Shown one piece after another: positions 25,426 to 33,899 of a stretch of 45,793 nucleotides of DNA (its first letter is position 1; each line of letters starts with the position of its first letter). Location of the stretch: the NCBI GenBank assembly GCA_937876995.1, contig CALEFD010000075.1, positions 1 through 45,793 on the forward strand, written 5' to 3'. A model generated the notes under the pieces. The model had not been told where the DNA came from and ran no database searches. It was given only the letters and a program-made list of their open reading frames with translations. Position numbers and translations under genes: made by a program. This DNA is from an uncultured Bacteroidales bacterium. Lineage in GTDB: Bacteria > Bacteroidota > Bacteroidia > Bacteroidales > Bacteroidaceae.

Positions 25426-26826
25426 ATGAGCAAGAATACACTATTTGATAAAATTTGGGATGCACATATAGTACAGCAGGTTGAAGATGGTCCTACCCAG
25501 CTGTATATAGACCGCATGTATTGTCACGAAGTTACAAGCCCACAGGCATTTGCTGGAATGAAATCGAGAGGACTGAATTGTTTCAGACCCGAAAAGATTG
25601 TCTGTATTCCGGACCACAACACCCCTACGCGTAATCAGGACAAACCTATAGAAGACCCTATATCGCGCAAACAGGTTGAAACATTAAAGGAGAATGCAGA
25701 ATATTTCGGCCTAACCCATTTTGGAATGATGCACCCTAAAAACGGCATTATACACGTAGTAGGTCCGGAACTTGCACTTACACAACCCGGCATGACTATT
25801 GTCTGCGGTGACTCCCATACATCTACCCACGGCGCAGTAGGTGCAGTGGCTTTTGGAATAGGTACCAGCGAAGTTGAAATGGTTTTGGCTTCACAATGTA
25901 TTCTACAAAACCGCCCAAAAGTAATGCGTATCAACATAAACGGAGAACTTGGCAAAGGCGTTACTGCAAAAGATATAGCTCTTTATCTGATGGAGCAGAT
26001 AACTACAAGTGGTGCAACGGGCTACTTCATAGAATATGCAGGCGATACTATCCGTAACCTATCCATGGAGGGCAGGCTTACAATATGCAACCTTAGCATA
26101 GAGATGGGTGCACGTGGTGGCATGATTGCTCCCGATGAAATAACATTCAACTATTTAAAGGGGAAAGAGTATTCTCCCAAAGGTATGGACTGGAATATTG
26201 CAGTAGAAAAATGGAAAAAACTTAAAAGCGATGACAATGCTGTTTTTGACAAAGAGTTATCATTCGATGCCACTCTTATAGAACCTATGATAACATACGG
26301 AACAAATCCAGGCATGGGCATGGCTATAAACAATAATATACCAACGACAGATAATATAGAAGGTGAATCGAAAGAATCGTTTATGAAATCTCTCTCCTAT
26401 ATGGGATTCACACCCGGAGAAAAGTTAATTGGCAAAAAAATTGATTATGTCTTTTTAGGTGCATGTACTAATGGCAGAATAGAAGATTTTCGTGCTTTTG
26501 CAGAAATTGTAAAAGGCAGAAAAAAGGCAAATCATGTAACGGCATGGCTTGTACCGGGTTCATGGAATGTACTTAAGCAGATAAAAGAAGAAGGTTTGGA
26601 TAAAATTCTTACCGAATCAGGTTTTGAAATAAGACAACCGGGATGTTCTGCCTGTTTAGCTATGAACGAAGACAAAATTCCTGCAGGTAAATATGCGGTA
26701 TCAACAAGTAACAGGAATTTTGAAGGTCGCCAAGGTCCCGGTTCAAGAACACTTTTAGCGAGTCCACTTACAGCTGCTGCTGCAGCTATCACCGGAGTTA
26801 TAACAGATTGTAGAGACTTAATGTAA
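25426..26826 (+). CDS. leuC: 3-isopropylmalate dehydratase large subunit
   Basis: With LeuD it isomerises 2- to 3-isopropylmalate, and in other bacteria citramalate to methylmalate. The 466 residues equal the E. coli length. The [4Fe-4S] ligands are visible as Cys in LGACTNGR and the CSAC pair in QPGCSACLAM. CGDSHTSTHGA and the C-terminal NRNFEGRQGPGSRTLLASP are aconitase-family motifs. I start at 25426 (MSKNTLFDKIWDAH), 2 bases after the leuA stop; the earlier in-frame start lies inside leuA. It is followed by the fused leuD gene after 6 bases. Confidence 0.97.
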   Translation: MSKNTLFDKIWDAHIVQQVEDGPTQLYIDRMYCHEVTSPQAFAGMKSRGLNCFRPEKIVCIPDHNTPTRNQDKPIEDPISRKQVETLKENAEYFGLTHFGMMHPKNGIIHVVGPELALTQPGMTIVCGDSHTSTHGAVGAVAFGIGTSEVEMVLASQCILQNRPKVMRININGELGKGVTAKDIALYLMEQITTSGATGYFIEYAGDTIRNLSMEGRLTICNLSIEMGARGGMIAPDEITFNYLKGKEYSPKGMDWNIAVEKWKKLKSDDNAVFDKELSFDATLIEPMITYGTNPGMGMAINNNIPTTDNIEGESKESFMKSLSYMGFTPGEKLIGKKIDYVFLGACTNGRIEDFRAFAEIVKGRKKANHVTAWLVPGSWNVLKQIKEEGLDKILTESGFEIRQPGCSACLAMNEDKIPAGKYAVSTSNRNFEGRQGPGSRTLLASPLTAAAAAITGVITDCRDLM

Positions 26827-26832
26827 CATGAT

Positions 26833-28965
26833 ATGAAACAGAAGTTTACAAAATTCAGAAGCAGTTGTATTCCTCTTCCTTATGAAAATGTGGATACAGA
26901 CCAGATAATACCTGCACGTTATCTTAAACAGACCACTAAAGACGAAAAGTTTTTTGGAGATGCCTTATTCTATGATTGGAGATATAATAAAGATGGCTCT
27001 CTCAATAGTAATTTTGTACTAAACAAACCCGAATACAGTGGTTCTGTATTGGTGGCAGGCAAAAATTTCGGTTCCGGCAGTAGTCGTGAACATGCAGCAT
27101 GGGCTATAGCCGGCTATGGTATTCGTGTAGTAATAAGCAGTTCCATTGCTGACATTCACAAAAACAACGAACTGAATAACTTTGTTCTTCCTATAGAAGT
27201 GAGTCCTGAATTCCTGCAAGAACTTTTTGACACCATTTCATCCAATCCGTCTGCGCAAGTTGAAATAGATTTGGAGCATCAGGCTGTTACCAACATAGAG
27301 ACAGGAAGTTCATACACCTTCAATATAAACAGTTACAAGAAACACTGCCTGTTGAATGGACTTGACGATATAGACTATCTGGTGCAGAACAGAGATAAAA
27401 CCGAAAGTTGGGAAGAATCTAATAAATCCGCTCTGTCTGTTGAAATTATGGACACCACTTTACGTGATGGTGAACAGACCAATGGAGTATCTTTTATACC
27501 GCACGAAAAGTTTATGATAGCACGTATGCTACTTGAACAGTTAAAAGTAGATAGAGTGGAAGTAGCATCGGCACATGTTTCGGAGAAAGACAAGCAAGCT
27601 GTAAAAATGATTTGCGAATGGGCTTCAAAAAACGGTTATCTGGACAATGTTGAAGTATTGGGATTTATTGACGGACAAAAATCTGTTGATTGGGTTCGCG
27701 AAACAGGTTGCAGAACCATTAACTTGCTTTGTAAGGGGTCTGAAAAGCATTGCAAATATCAGCTTCAGAAAAACATTAACGAACATATTTCAGACATTAC
27801 AAAATGTATTAAATATGCCCGTTCAAAAGGTGTTGCGGTAAACGTTTATCTTGAAGATTGGAGTAACGGAATTAAAGATAACCCTGACTATGTTTTCCAA
27901 TTGATGGATTCATTGAAAGATTTAGACGTAAAACGTTTTATGTTACCCGACACCCTTGGTGTTCTTAACCCCACACAAGTTACTGAATATGTAGGTTTAA
28001 TGACCGAAAAATACCCTCAGTTACATTTTGATTTCCATGCGCATAATGATTACGATTTGGCTGTTGGTAATATATTGGCAGCGGTTTTGAGCGGTTGCAA
28101 AGGTGTACATACAACAGTAAATGGTTTGGGAGAACGCGCCGGAAATGCCCCTATTGCAAGTGTTCACGCCATTTTGAAAGATCACTTCAATATATCTACA
28201 GGTTTGGACGAAAGCAGATTAAACGAAATAAGTAGAATTGTTGAATCTTATTCCGGCATAGTCATACCTGCAAACAAACCAATTGTAGGTGAAAACGTAT
28301 TTACACAAGTAGCAGGAGTACATGCTGACGGTGACAATAAACGCGGTCTATACTACAACAATCTGCTCCCGGAAAGATTTGGCAGGAAACGCGAATATGC
28401 CATGGGTAAAAACAGTGGCAAAGCCAGTATAAGCCGCAATCTTAAAGAATTAGGGTTGGAACTAACCAATGAACAGATGCGTAAAGTAACAAAACGCATA
28501 ACCGAACTTGGCGATAAAAAGGAGACCGTTACCATAGAAGATTTACCATACATTGTTTCAGACGTTTTGAAACATGAAGTTACAAACGAACGTGTTAAAT
28601 TAAAAAGTTACTTTGTAAATTTGGCATACGGTTTAAAACCTATGGCCACTCTGTGCATAGAAATTAACGGCAAAGAGTACGAAGAGAGTTCCAGTGGAGA
28701 TGGTCAGTACGATGCTTTTGTACGTGCTTTACGTAAAGTTTATAAAGTTACCTTAGGCCGCACATTTCCTATGCTCACCAACTACGCAGTGACCATTCCA
28801 CCGGGCGGACGCACCGATGCCTTTGTACAAACTGTAATAACCTGGAGTTACAATAACAAGACATTCCGAACAAGAGGATTTGATGCAGACCAGACAGAGG
28901 CAGCTATAAAAGCTACGGTAAAGATGCTGAATATAATAGAAGATGAAACAAGTGAAACCTATTAA
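26833..28965 (+). CDS. leuD: LeuD fused to a second isopropylmalate/citramalate synthase-like enzyme
   Basis: This single 710-codon frame holds two enzymes. Residues 1 to about 190 are the 3-isopropylmalate dehydratase small subunit: NVDTDQIIPARYL, the swivelling-domain signature GKNFGSGSSREHA, ending LLNGLDDIDYLVQ. After a linker of about 15 polar residues, residues from about 203 are a complete DRE-TIM synthase: EIMDTTLRDGEQ, FDFHAHNDYDLAVGN, GLGERAGNAP and VAGVHADGD. It carries its own C-terminal regulatory domain (YEESSSGDGQYDAFVRAL). In Bacteroides-like genomes, as I recall them, these are two adjacent genes. The second half is clearly distinct from leuA, and its substrate (2-oxoisovalerate or pyruvate) cannot be fixed from sequence. 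The codon reading across the joint is uninterrupted. Confidence 0.93.
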   Translation: MKQKFTKFRSSCIPLPYENVDTDQIIPARYLKQTTKDEKFFGDALFYDWRYNKDGSLNSNFVLNKPEYSGSVLVAGKNFGSGSSREHAAWAIAGYGIRVVISSSIADIHKNNELNNFVLPIEVSPEFLQELFDTISSNPSAQVEIDLEHQAVTNIETGSSYTFNINSYKKHCLLNGLDDIDYLVQNRDKTESWEESNKSALSVEIMDTTLRDGEQTNGVSFIPHEKFMIARMLLEQLKVDRVEVASAHVSEKDKQAVKMICEWASKNGYLDNVEVLGFIDGQKSVDWVRETGCRTINLLCKGSEKHCKYQLQKNINEHISDITKCIKYARSKGVAVNVYLEDWSNGIKDNPDYVFQLMDSLKDLDVKRFMLPDTLGVLNPTQVTEYVGLMTEKYPQLHFDFHAHNDYDLAVGNILAAVLSGCKGVHTTVNGLGERAGNAPIASVHAILKDHFNISTGLDESRLNEISRIVESYSGIVIPANKPIVGENVFTQVAGVHADGDNKRGLYYNNLLPERFGRKREYAMGKNSGKASISRNLKELGLELTNEQMRKVTKRITELGDKKETVTIEDLPYIVSDVLKHEVTNERVKLKSYFVNLAYGLKPMATLCIEINGKEYEESSSGDGQYDAFVRALRKVYKVTLGRTFPMLTNYAVTIPPGGRTDAFVQTVITWSYNNKTFRTRGFDADQTEAAIKATVKMLNIIEDETSETY

Positions 28966-28976
28966 ACTGAACTATT

Positions 28977-30077
28977 ATGGATTTTAAAATTGCAGTTCTG
29001 GCCGGTGATGGAATAGGACCGGAGATATCAAAAGTAGGAGTTGATGTAATGAATGCTGTATGTAATGGCTTTAATCACAACGTAAGTTACAAATATGCTA
29101 TATGTGGTGCCGATGCCATTGACAAGGTGGGGAATCCGTTTCCTGACGACACATTCAATATATGCAAAGAGGCTGATGCCGTTCTATTTTCAGCAGTAGG
29201 CGATCCAAAGTATGACAACAACCCTACGGCTAAAATCAGGCCTGAGCAAGGATTGTTAGCAATGCGTAAGCAGTTAGGGCTATATGCCAATATACGTCCG
29301 GTGCAGACATTCAACTGCCTGCTTCATAAATCGCCACTACGCGCCGATTTGGTTAAAGATGCCGATTTTATCTGTATCCGCGAATTGACCGGTGGCATGT
29401 ATTTTGGAGAAAAGTATCAAGATAATGACAAAGCATACGACACCAACTACTACACTCGTCCTGAAATTGAGCGCATTTTGAAAGTTGGTTTTGAATATGC
29501 CGGTAAACGCAAAAAACACCTTACCGTAGTAGATAAAGCAAATGTTCTTGCATCATCCAGATTATGGAGACAGATAGCTCAAGAGATGGCGCCCCAATAT
29601 CCCGACATAGTGACCGATTATATGTATGTAGATAATGCTGCCATGAGAATGATACAGGAGCCCACATTTTTTGATGTAATGGTAACAGAAAACACTTTTG
29701 GAGATATACTTACAGACGAAGGTTCATGCATTAGTGGCTCTATGGGATTACTTCCATCGGCATCAGTAGGTAGTGGTACACCGGTATTTGAACCTATCCA
29801 TGGTTCCTGGCCACAAGCTAAAGGAAAAAATATTGCCAATCCGTTGGCTCAAATACTTTCGGTAGCCATGCTGTTTGAACATTTTGGGTTGGAAGCAGAA
29901 GGTAACGTTATTCGGGAAGCTGTAAATGCTTCATTGGATGCAAATATTCGTACTCCGGATATTCAAGCCGATGAATTGGAGGCCTGTTCTACAACTCAAG
30001 TAGGGAAATGGATAGTAGATTATATTGAAACAGTCATTTCACAACGTGCACAGTCAAAATCCACTCTAAAGGATTGA
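28977..30077 (+). CDS. leuB: 3-isopropylmalate dehydrogenase
   Basis: It oxidises and decarboxylates 3-isopropylmalate with NAD, completing the pathway-specific steps; the same enzyme type serves the citramalate route. The 366 residues have AGDGIGPE near the start, the substrate-binding RELTGGMYFGE, the DKANVL segment with the catalytic Lys, and NTFGDILTDEGS holding the metal-binding Asp. GSWPQAKGKNIANP follows. The last ~19 residues run past the usual end of the family and are antisense to the end of the U32 peptidase gene, suggesting loss of an earlier stop codon. It is the last gene of the leu operon. Confidence 0.96.
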   Translation: MDFKIAVLAGDGIGPEISKVGVDVMNAVCNGFNHNVSYKYAICGADAIDKVGNPFPDDTFNICKEADAVLFSAVGDPKYDNNPTAKIRPEQGLLAMRKQLGLYANIRPVQTFNCLLHKSPLRADLVKDADFICIRELTGGMYFGEKYQDNDKAYDTNYYTRPEIERILKVGFEYAGKRKKHLTVVDKANVLASSRLWRQIAQEMAPQYPDIVTDYMYVDNAAMRMIQEPTFFDVMVTENTFGDILTDEGSCISGSMGLLPSASVGSGTPVFEPIHGSWPQAKGKNIANPLAQILSVAMLFEHFGLEAEGNVIREAVNASLDANIRTPDIQADELEACSTTQVGKWIVDYIETVISQRAQSKSTLKD

Positions 30078-31852
30078 CCATCGGACAAACGCAGATAAAA
30101 CGGGGCTTTATGCCCTGTTTTTTTGTGATATTTTGGACATTCACCTAACATATATCTTATACAGTGACGGCTTCGCATAAGCACAGCACCTGGGGATATC
30201 TTCTTTTCAAAGGCATCATCTATACTCTCTACAGCATGGTTCTGATAAAACTCTTTTGCCTTTGAATTATAGACATTGCCCAGATAGGTCAATGTTTTCT
30301 GAATATATGGATGGCCTTTTACAATCTCTCTTGTCTGCAACTGTTTAAAGTTATCTTTTCGAACCTTAGTAAGATTATCTATTGCATCACGTCGCAATTC
30401 TGACAGTCTTGACGATGGAATAAACCAATTATCGGACAATTCAACCTCTATGTTTGAAATAGCATAGTTAGTATTTCCCAACTTGGATATTTGATTGCAT
30501 ATATTGTTGTATTGTTCTGTTCGGGCAGTCTCCTTTGGAATTTCAATGGTTGCTGAACCTATATTGCCGTTTTCATCTATATATGCCAAAGAAAAACCAT
30601 TATCTGTCTCTGTTAAAGTTGCAGTAACTTCCACTCTTCTGTCTGCACTCTCTTTTAAGAGTAGTCTGTCAAAATCGGCATCATTATTTCTATACACCTC
30701 TGTACCGGGTTCTATATATGGTAACTGACCACTATCAACATAGAGATATATTCTATTTACATCAACTCTGTTTACTCTATAACCTTGCAACTTTCCATCT
30801 TGAGTAAAGAAACATAGACCATCACCATTGTGATACTCTTTTCTACCGGTTATGGTAAGCCAGTTCCTGCCACATATTCTTATGCGCCCCATTGGTTCGC
30901 CAACCGCTTTTGGAGTATCTACAGACCAAATATCACTCTTACTCCCATTCAGCATATAGTCTGTAAAACCACGATTAAAACTTCTGTCAGGCTGCGGACT
31001 GAATGTATATTGAACAAATCCAGCCGAAGACTTTACAAACTCTTTCCTACGCTTGAATACTCTGTCTAATTCCTGTCTATAAGCTGCAGTAATATTTTTT
31101 ACGTATGTTATATCCTTTAATCGGCCTTCTATTTTTAATGATACTACACCCGCATCCAACAGTTTTTCCAACTGACCTATGCGATTCATATCTTTAAGTG
31201 ACAACGGATATTTCTCTTTAAGCAGAAGATTTCCGTCAGAATCTGTTACACTGAATGGCAAACGGCAGAACTGGGCACATTCACCTCTGTTGGCACTACG
31301 GCCAAAACAGTAGTGTGAAGCATAACATTGTCCGCTATAACTTACACATAACGCACCATGCACAAAACATTCCAGTTCTACATCGGGACAAGCATTATGA
31401 ATAGCAAATATCTCATCTAACGACAGTTCTCGTGCCAGTACCACTCTGGAAAAACCTGCTTTTGCAAGAAAACGTACCTTATCGGCAGTTCTGACATCTG
31501 CCTGAGTACTTGCGTGCAATGCTATTGGTGGAAGTTCCATCTGAAGTATTGCCATATCTTGTACCAATATTGCATCTACCCCAATTCTATACATATTCCA
31601 GATAAGCTCTTTTGCAGGTTCAAGTTCCTCCTCTTTTAGTATTGTATTTACAGTAACATAGACTCTGGCATAATATGTGTGGGCATACTCTACAAGAGTA
31701 GCAATATCTTCCACACTATTGCCGGCAGCTACACGTGCACCAAAGCTTTCGGCACCGATGTAAACTGCATCGGCGCCGTGCTTTATAGCCTCTATTCCGC
31801 ACTCCACATTCTTTGCCGGAGCCAGAAGTTCTATGGGTTTTGCCTGTATCAC
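30020..31852 (-). CDS. U32-family protein (RlhA/TrhP-like RNA hydroxylation)
   Basis: U32 proteins such as E. coli RlhA and TrhP are needed for hydroxylation of rRNA or tRNA bases; some are still annotated as collagenases. The 610 residues have ELLAPAKN at the N-terminus and the Cys-rich signature ECFVHGALCVSYSGQCYASH..RGECAQFCRLPF, proposed to bind iron-sulfur. A DUF3656-like middle region contains WFIPSSRLSELRRDAIDNL. The C-terminus has further cysteines (GECPKYH, DFDCARCEM). The start is GTG at 31852, three bases after the M13 peptidase stop, so it is coupled to it. Length and DUF3656 region resemble RlhA more than TrhP. Last gene of a four-gene operon. Confidence 0.88.
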   Translation of the reverse strand: MIQAKPIELLAPAKNVECGIEAIKHGADAVYIGAESFGARVAAGNSVEDIATLVEYAHTYYARVYVTVNTILKEEELEPAKELIWNMYRIGVDAILVQDMAILQMELPPIALHASTQADVRTADKVRFLAKAGFSRVVLARELSLDEIFAIHNACPDVELECFVHGALCVSYSGQCYASHYCFGRSANRGECAQFCRLPFSVTDSDGNLLLKEKYPLSLKDMNRIGQLEKLLDAGVVSLKIEGRLKDITYVKNITAAYRQELDRVFKRRKEFVKSSAGFVQYTFSPQPDRSFNRGFTDYMLNGSKSDIWSVDTPKAVGEPMGRIRICGRNWLTITGRKEYHNGDGLCFFTQDGKLQGYRVNRVDVNRIYLYVDSGQLPYIEPGTEVYRNNDADFDRLLLKESADRRVEVTATLTETDNGFSLAYIDENGNIGSATIEIPKETARTEQYNNICNQISKLGNTNYAISNIEVELSDNWFIPSSRLSELRRDAIDNLTKVRKDNFKQLQTREIVKGHPYIQKTLTYLGNVYNSKAKEFYQNHAVESIDDAFEKKISPGAVLMRSRHCIRYMLGECPKYHKKTGHKAPFYLRLSDGQSFRVDFDCARCEMTVSI

Positions 31853-31855
31853 AAA

Positions 31856-33883
31856 TTACCAGATTTTTGCCCTTTTTTCAGGTGCTATATAGAGTGAATC
31901 ACCCGGCTGTATATTGAAGGCTTCATACCACTGATCTATATGCGGAAGTGTACCGTTGACTCTCCAATATGCAAGTGAATGAGGATCACTCTTAGTCAGA
32001 TTACGAATCTCTTCTTCGCGTATCTGACTTGCCCATACTGCTGAATAGGCTAAGAAGAAACGCTGTTCAGGGGTAAAGCCCAGTTTATCTTCAAGTGGAG
32101 CATCCTTTGTTGCATTCTTAAATGCCTGATAAGCCACCATCAAACCACCATGGTCTGCTATGTTTTCACCCTGAGTAAGTTTTCCATTGGCATACAAACC
32201 AGGTAACACCTCTATTGCATCAAAGTGGTCAATTATTACCTGCACATTCTGCTTGAATTTTTCTGCATCTTCGGCTGTCCACCAATCGGTAAAATTACCA
32301 TCCTTATCAAACTGACGTCCCTGATCATCAAAACCATGAGTCATTTCGTGACCTATTACCACACCTATAGCTCCGTAGTTGAAAGCATCATCAGCATTCA
32401 TATCAAAGAACGGATACTGCAAGATACCTGCCGGGAAGCAGATTTCGTTTGTAGTTGGATTATAGTATGCATTAACTGTCTGCGGTGTCATAAACCACTC
32501 TGTATTGTCAACCGGTTTTTTGAATTTCTTCTCTACGTGGTCAGCCCAGAAGAATTTCTGCGCCTCCACAGAGTTTTCAAAGAATGATTTATTTGGGTCA
32601 ATAACCAGTTTTGAATAGTCCTGCCATTTGTCCGGATAACCTATCTTCACATAGAATGTAGATAGTTTTTCGTGAGCCTTTGCCTTGGTTTCATCACTCA
32701 TCCAGTCTTGTGCATCAATTCTTTCCCCTAAAGCAACCTGTAAATTTGCCACAAGTTTCTCCATTCTCTCTTTTGCTGCAGGTGGGAAATGTTTTGCCAC
32801 ATAAAGTTGACCAATAGCTTCACCCATCCAACCACTTACAGTGCTTGTAGCACGTTTCCACAATGGTTTCTGTTCCTGTTGACCGCTCATTACGCGACCA
32901 TAAAAATCAAAATTAGCTTCGTCTATTTCTGTAGTTAATGACGATGCGTTGGCATCTATAAGCTGCCATAGCATTAGGTTCTTCAGATCTTCCACTGAAG
33001 CATCAGCAAGTATTGCCTCAACTTCGTGCAGAGGTTCCGGTTGATTCATATCAACCTCTTCAACACCCTCCATACCTAATGTTGTAAACAGCATATCCCA
33101 ATCAATACCTTTAAACTCTTTCTTGAGTTCTGCGTATGTCATCTTATGATAGTTTGCCGCCGGATCACGCAACTGCACATTGTTGTAAGATTTTTCTGCA
33201 ATTCGTGTCTCTATACGCATTACAGATTCCATCTTCTTTTGCGCTTCAGCTTCTGAATATCCAAATAGAGTAAACATTCTTACCACATGTTTCTTGAAGG
33301 CCTCACGTATCTTCACTGTTGCCTCATCTTCGTCAAGATAGTACTCTTTTTCACCTAATGAGAGGCCGCCCTGACCTATTGAAACAATATTCATTTTACT
33401 ATCCATCATATCGGCACCAATACCTATACCGAACAGACCACCTACTCCATAGAAGTCCATAGCTGTCATCTCTTTGAAGATTTCAGAACGGCTATCAATG
33501 GCTTCAATTCTTGCTATCAATGGTTTCAATGGTTCTATACCCTCTGCATTCCTTTTTGCAGTATCCAATACCATATTGTACAAATCGGCTATCTTCTGGG
33601 CATTGGTACCATACTCATTGTCAGCGGTAGCTATACTGTCAATAAGTTCCTTTAACTGTTCACGTGTATCTTCTGCCAGTTTATCAAAGCTGCCAAATCT
33701 TGAATATTCCGCTGTAATTGGGTTATTTTCCATCCAGCCACCATTAGCAAACTGATAAAAGTTATCGCCAGGTCTTGCACTCTTGTCAAGATTTTCAAGT
33801 TTTATTCCTGCATCCATCTTTTTGTTTGTACAAGCAGTTATTGACACAGTCAATGCTGCAATAATAAATAAATACTTCTTCAT
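31856..33883 (-). CDS. pepO: M13-family (neprilysin-like) metallopeptidase lipoprotein
   Basis: This is a zinc endopeptidase of the neprilysin/PepO family, probably lipid-anchored in the envelope. The 675-residue protein starts at the ATG at 33883, where a signal peptide with lipobox ITAC (Cys18) begins; a longer frame upstream adds 11 residues that would spoil the signal. The zinc site is GHEMTHGFDDQGRQFD (His512, Glu513, His516) with ENIADHGG supplying the third ligand. NAYYNPTTNEICFPAGIL is the substrate-binding NAYY motif. It lies 16 bases after the ABC-F gene and 3 before the U32 gene. Confidence 0.95.
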   Translation of the reverse strand: MKKYLFIIAALTVSITACTNKKMDAGIKLENLDKSARPGDNFYQFANGGWMENNPITAEYSRFGSFDKLAEDTREQLKELIDSIATADNEYGTNAQKIADLYNMVLDTAKRNAEGIEPLKPLIARIEAIDSRSEIFKEMTAMDFYGVGGLFGIGIGADMMDSKMNIVSIGQGGLSLGEKEYYLDEDEATVKIREAFKKHVVRMFTLFGYSEAEAQKKMESVMRIETRIAEKSYNNVQLRDPAANYHKMTYAELKKEFKGIDWDMLFTTLGMEGVEEVDMNQPEPLHEVEAILADASVEDLKNLMLWQLIDANASSLTTEIDEANFDFYGRVMSGQQEQKPLWKRATSTVSGWMGEAIGQLYVAKHFPPAAKERMEKLVANLQVALGERIDAQDWMSDETKAKAHEKLSTFYVKIGYPDKWQDYSKLVIDPNKSFFENSVEAQKFFWADHVEKKFKKPVDNTEWFMTPQTVNAYYNPTTNEICFPAGILQYPFFDMNADDAFNYGAIGVVIGHEMTHGFDDQGRQFDKDGNFTDWWTAEDAEKFKQNVQVIIDHFDAIEVLPGLYANGKLTQGENIADHGGLMVAYQAFKNATKDAPLEDKLGFTPEQRFFLAYSAVWASQIREEEIRNLTKSDPHSLAYWRVNGTLPHIDQWYEAFNIQPGDSLYIAPEKRAKIW

Positions 33884-33899
33884 ATTACATAAATTTTGT

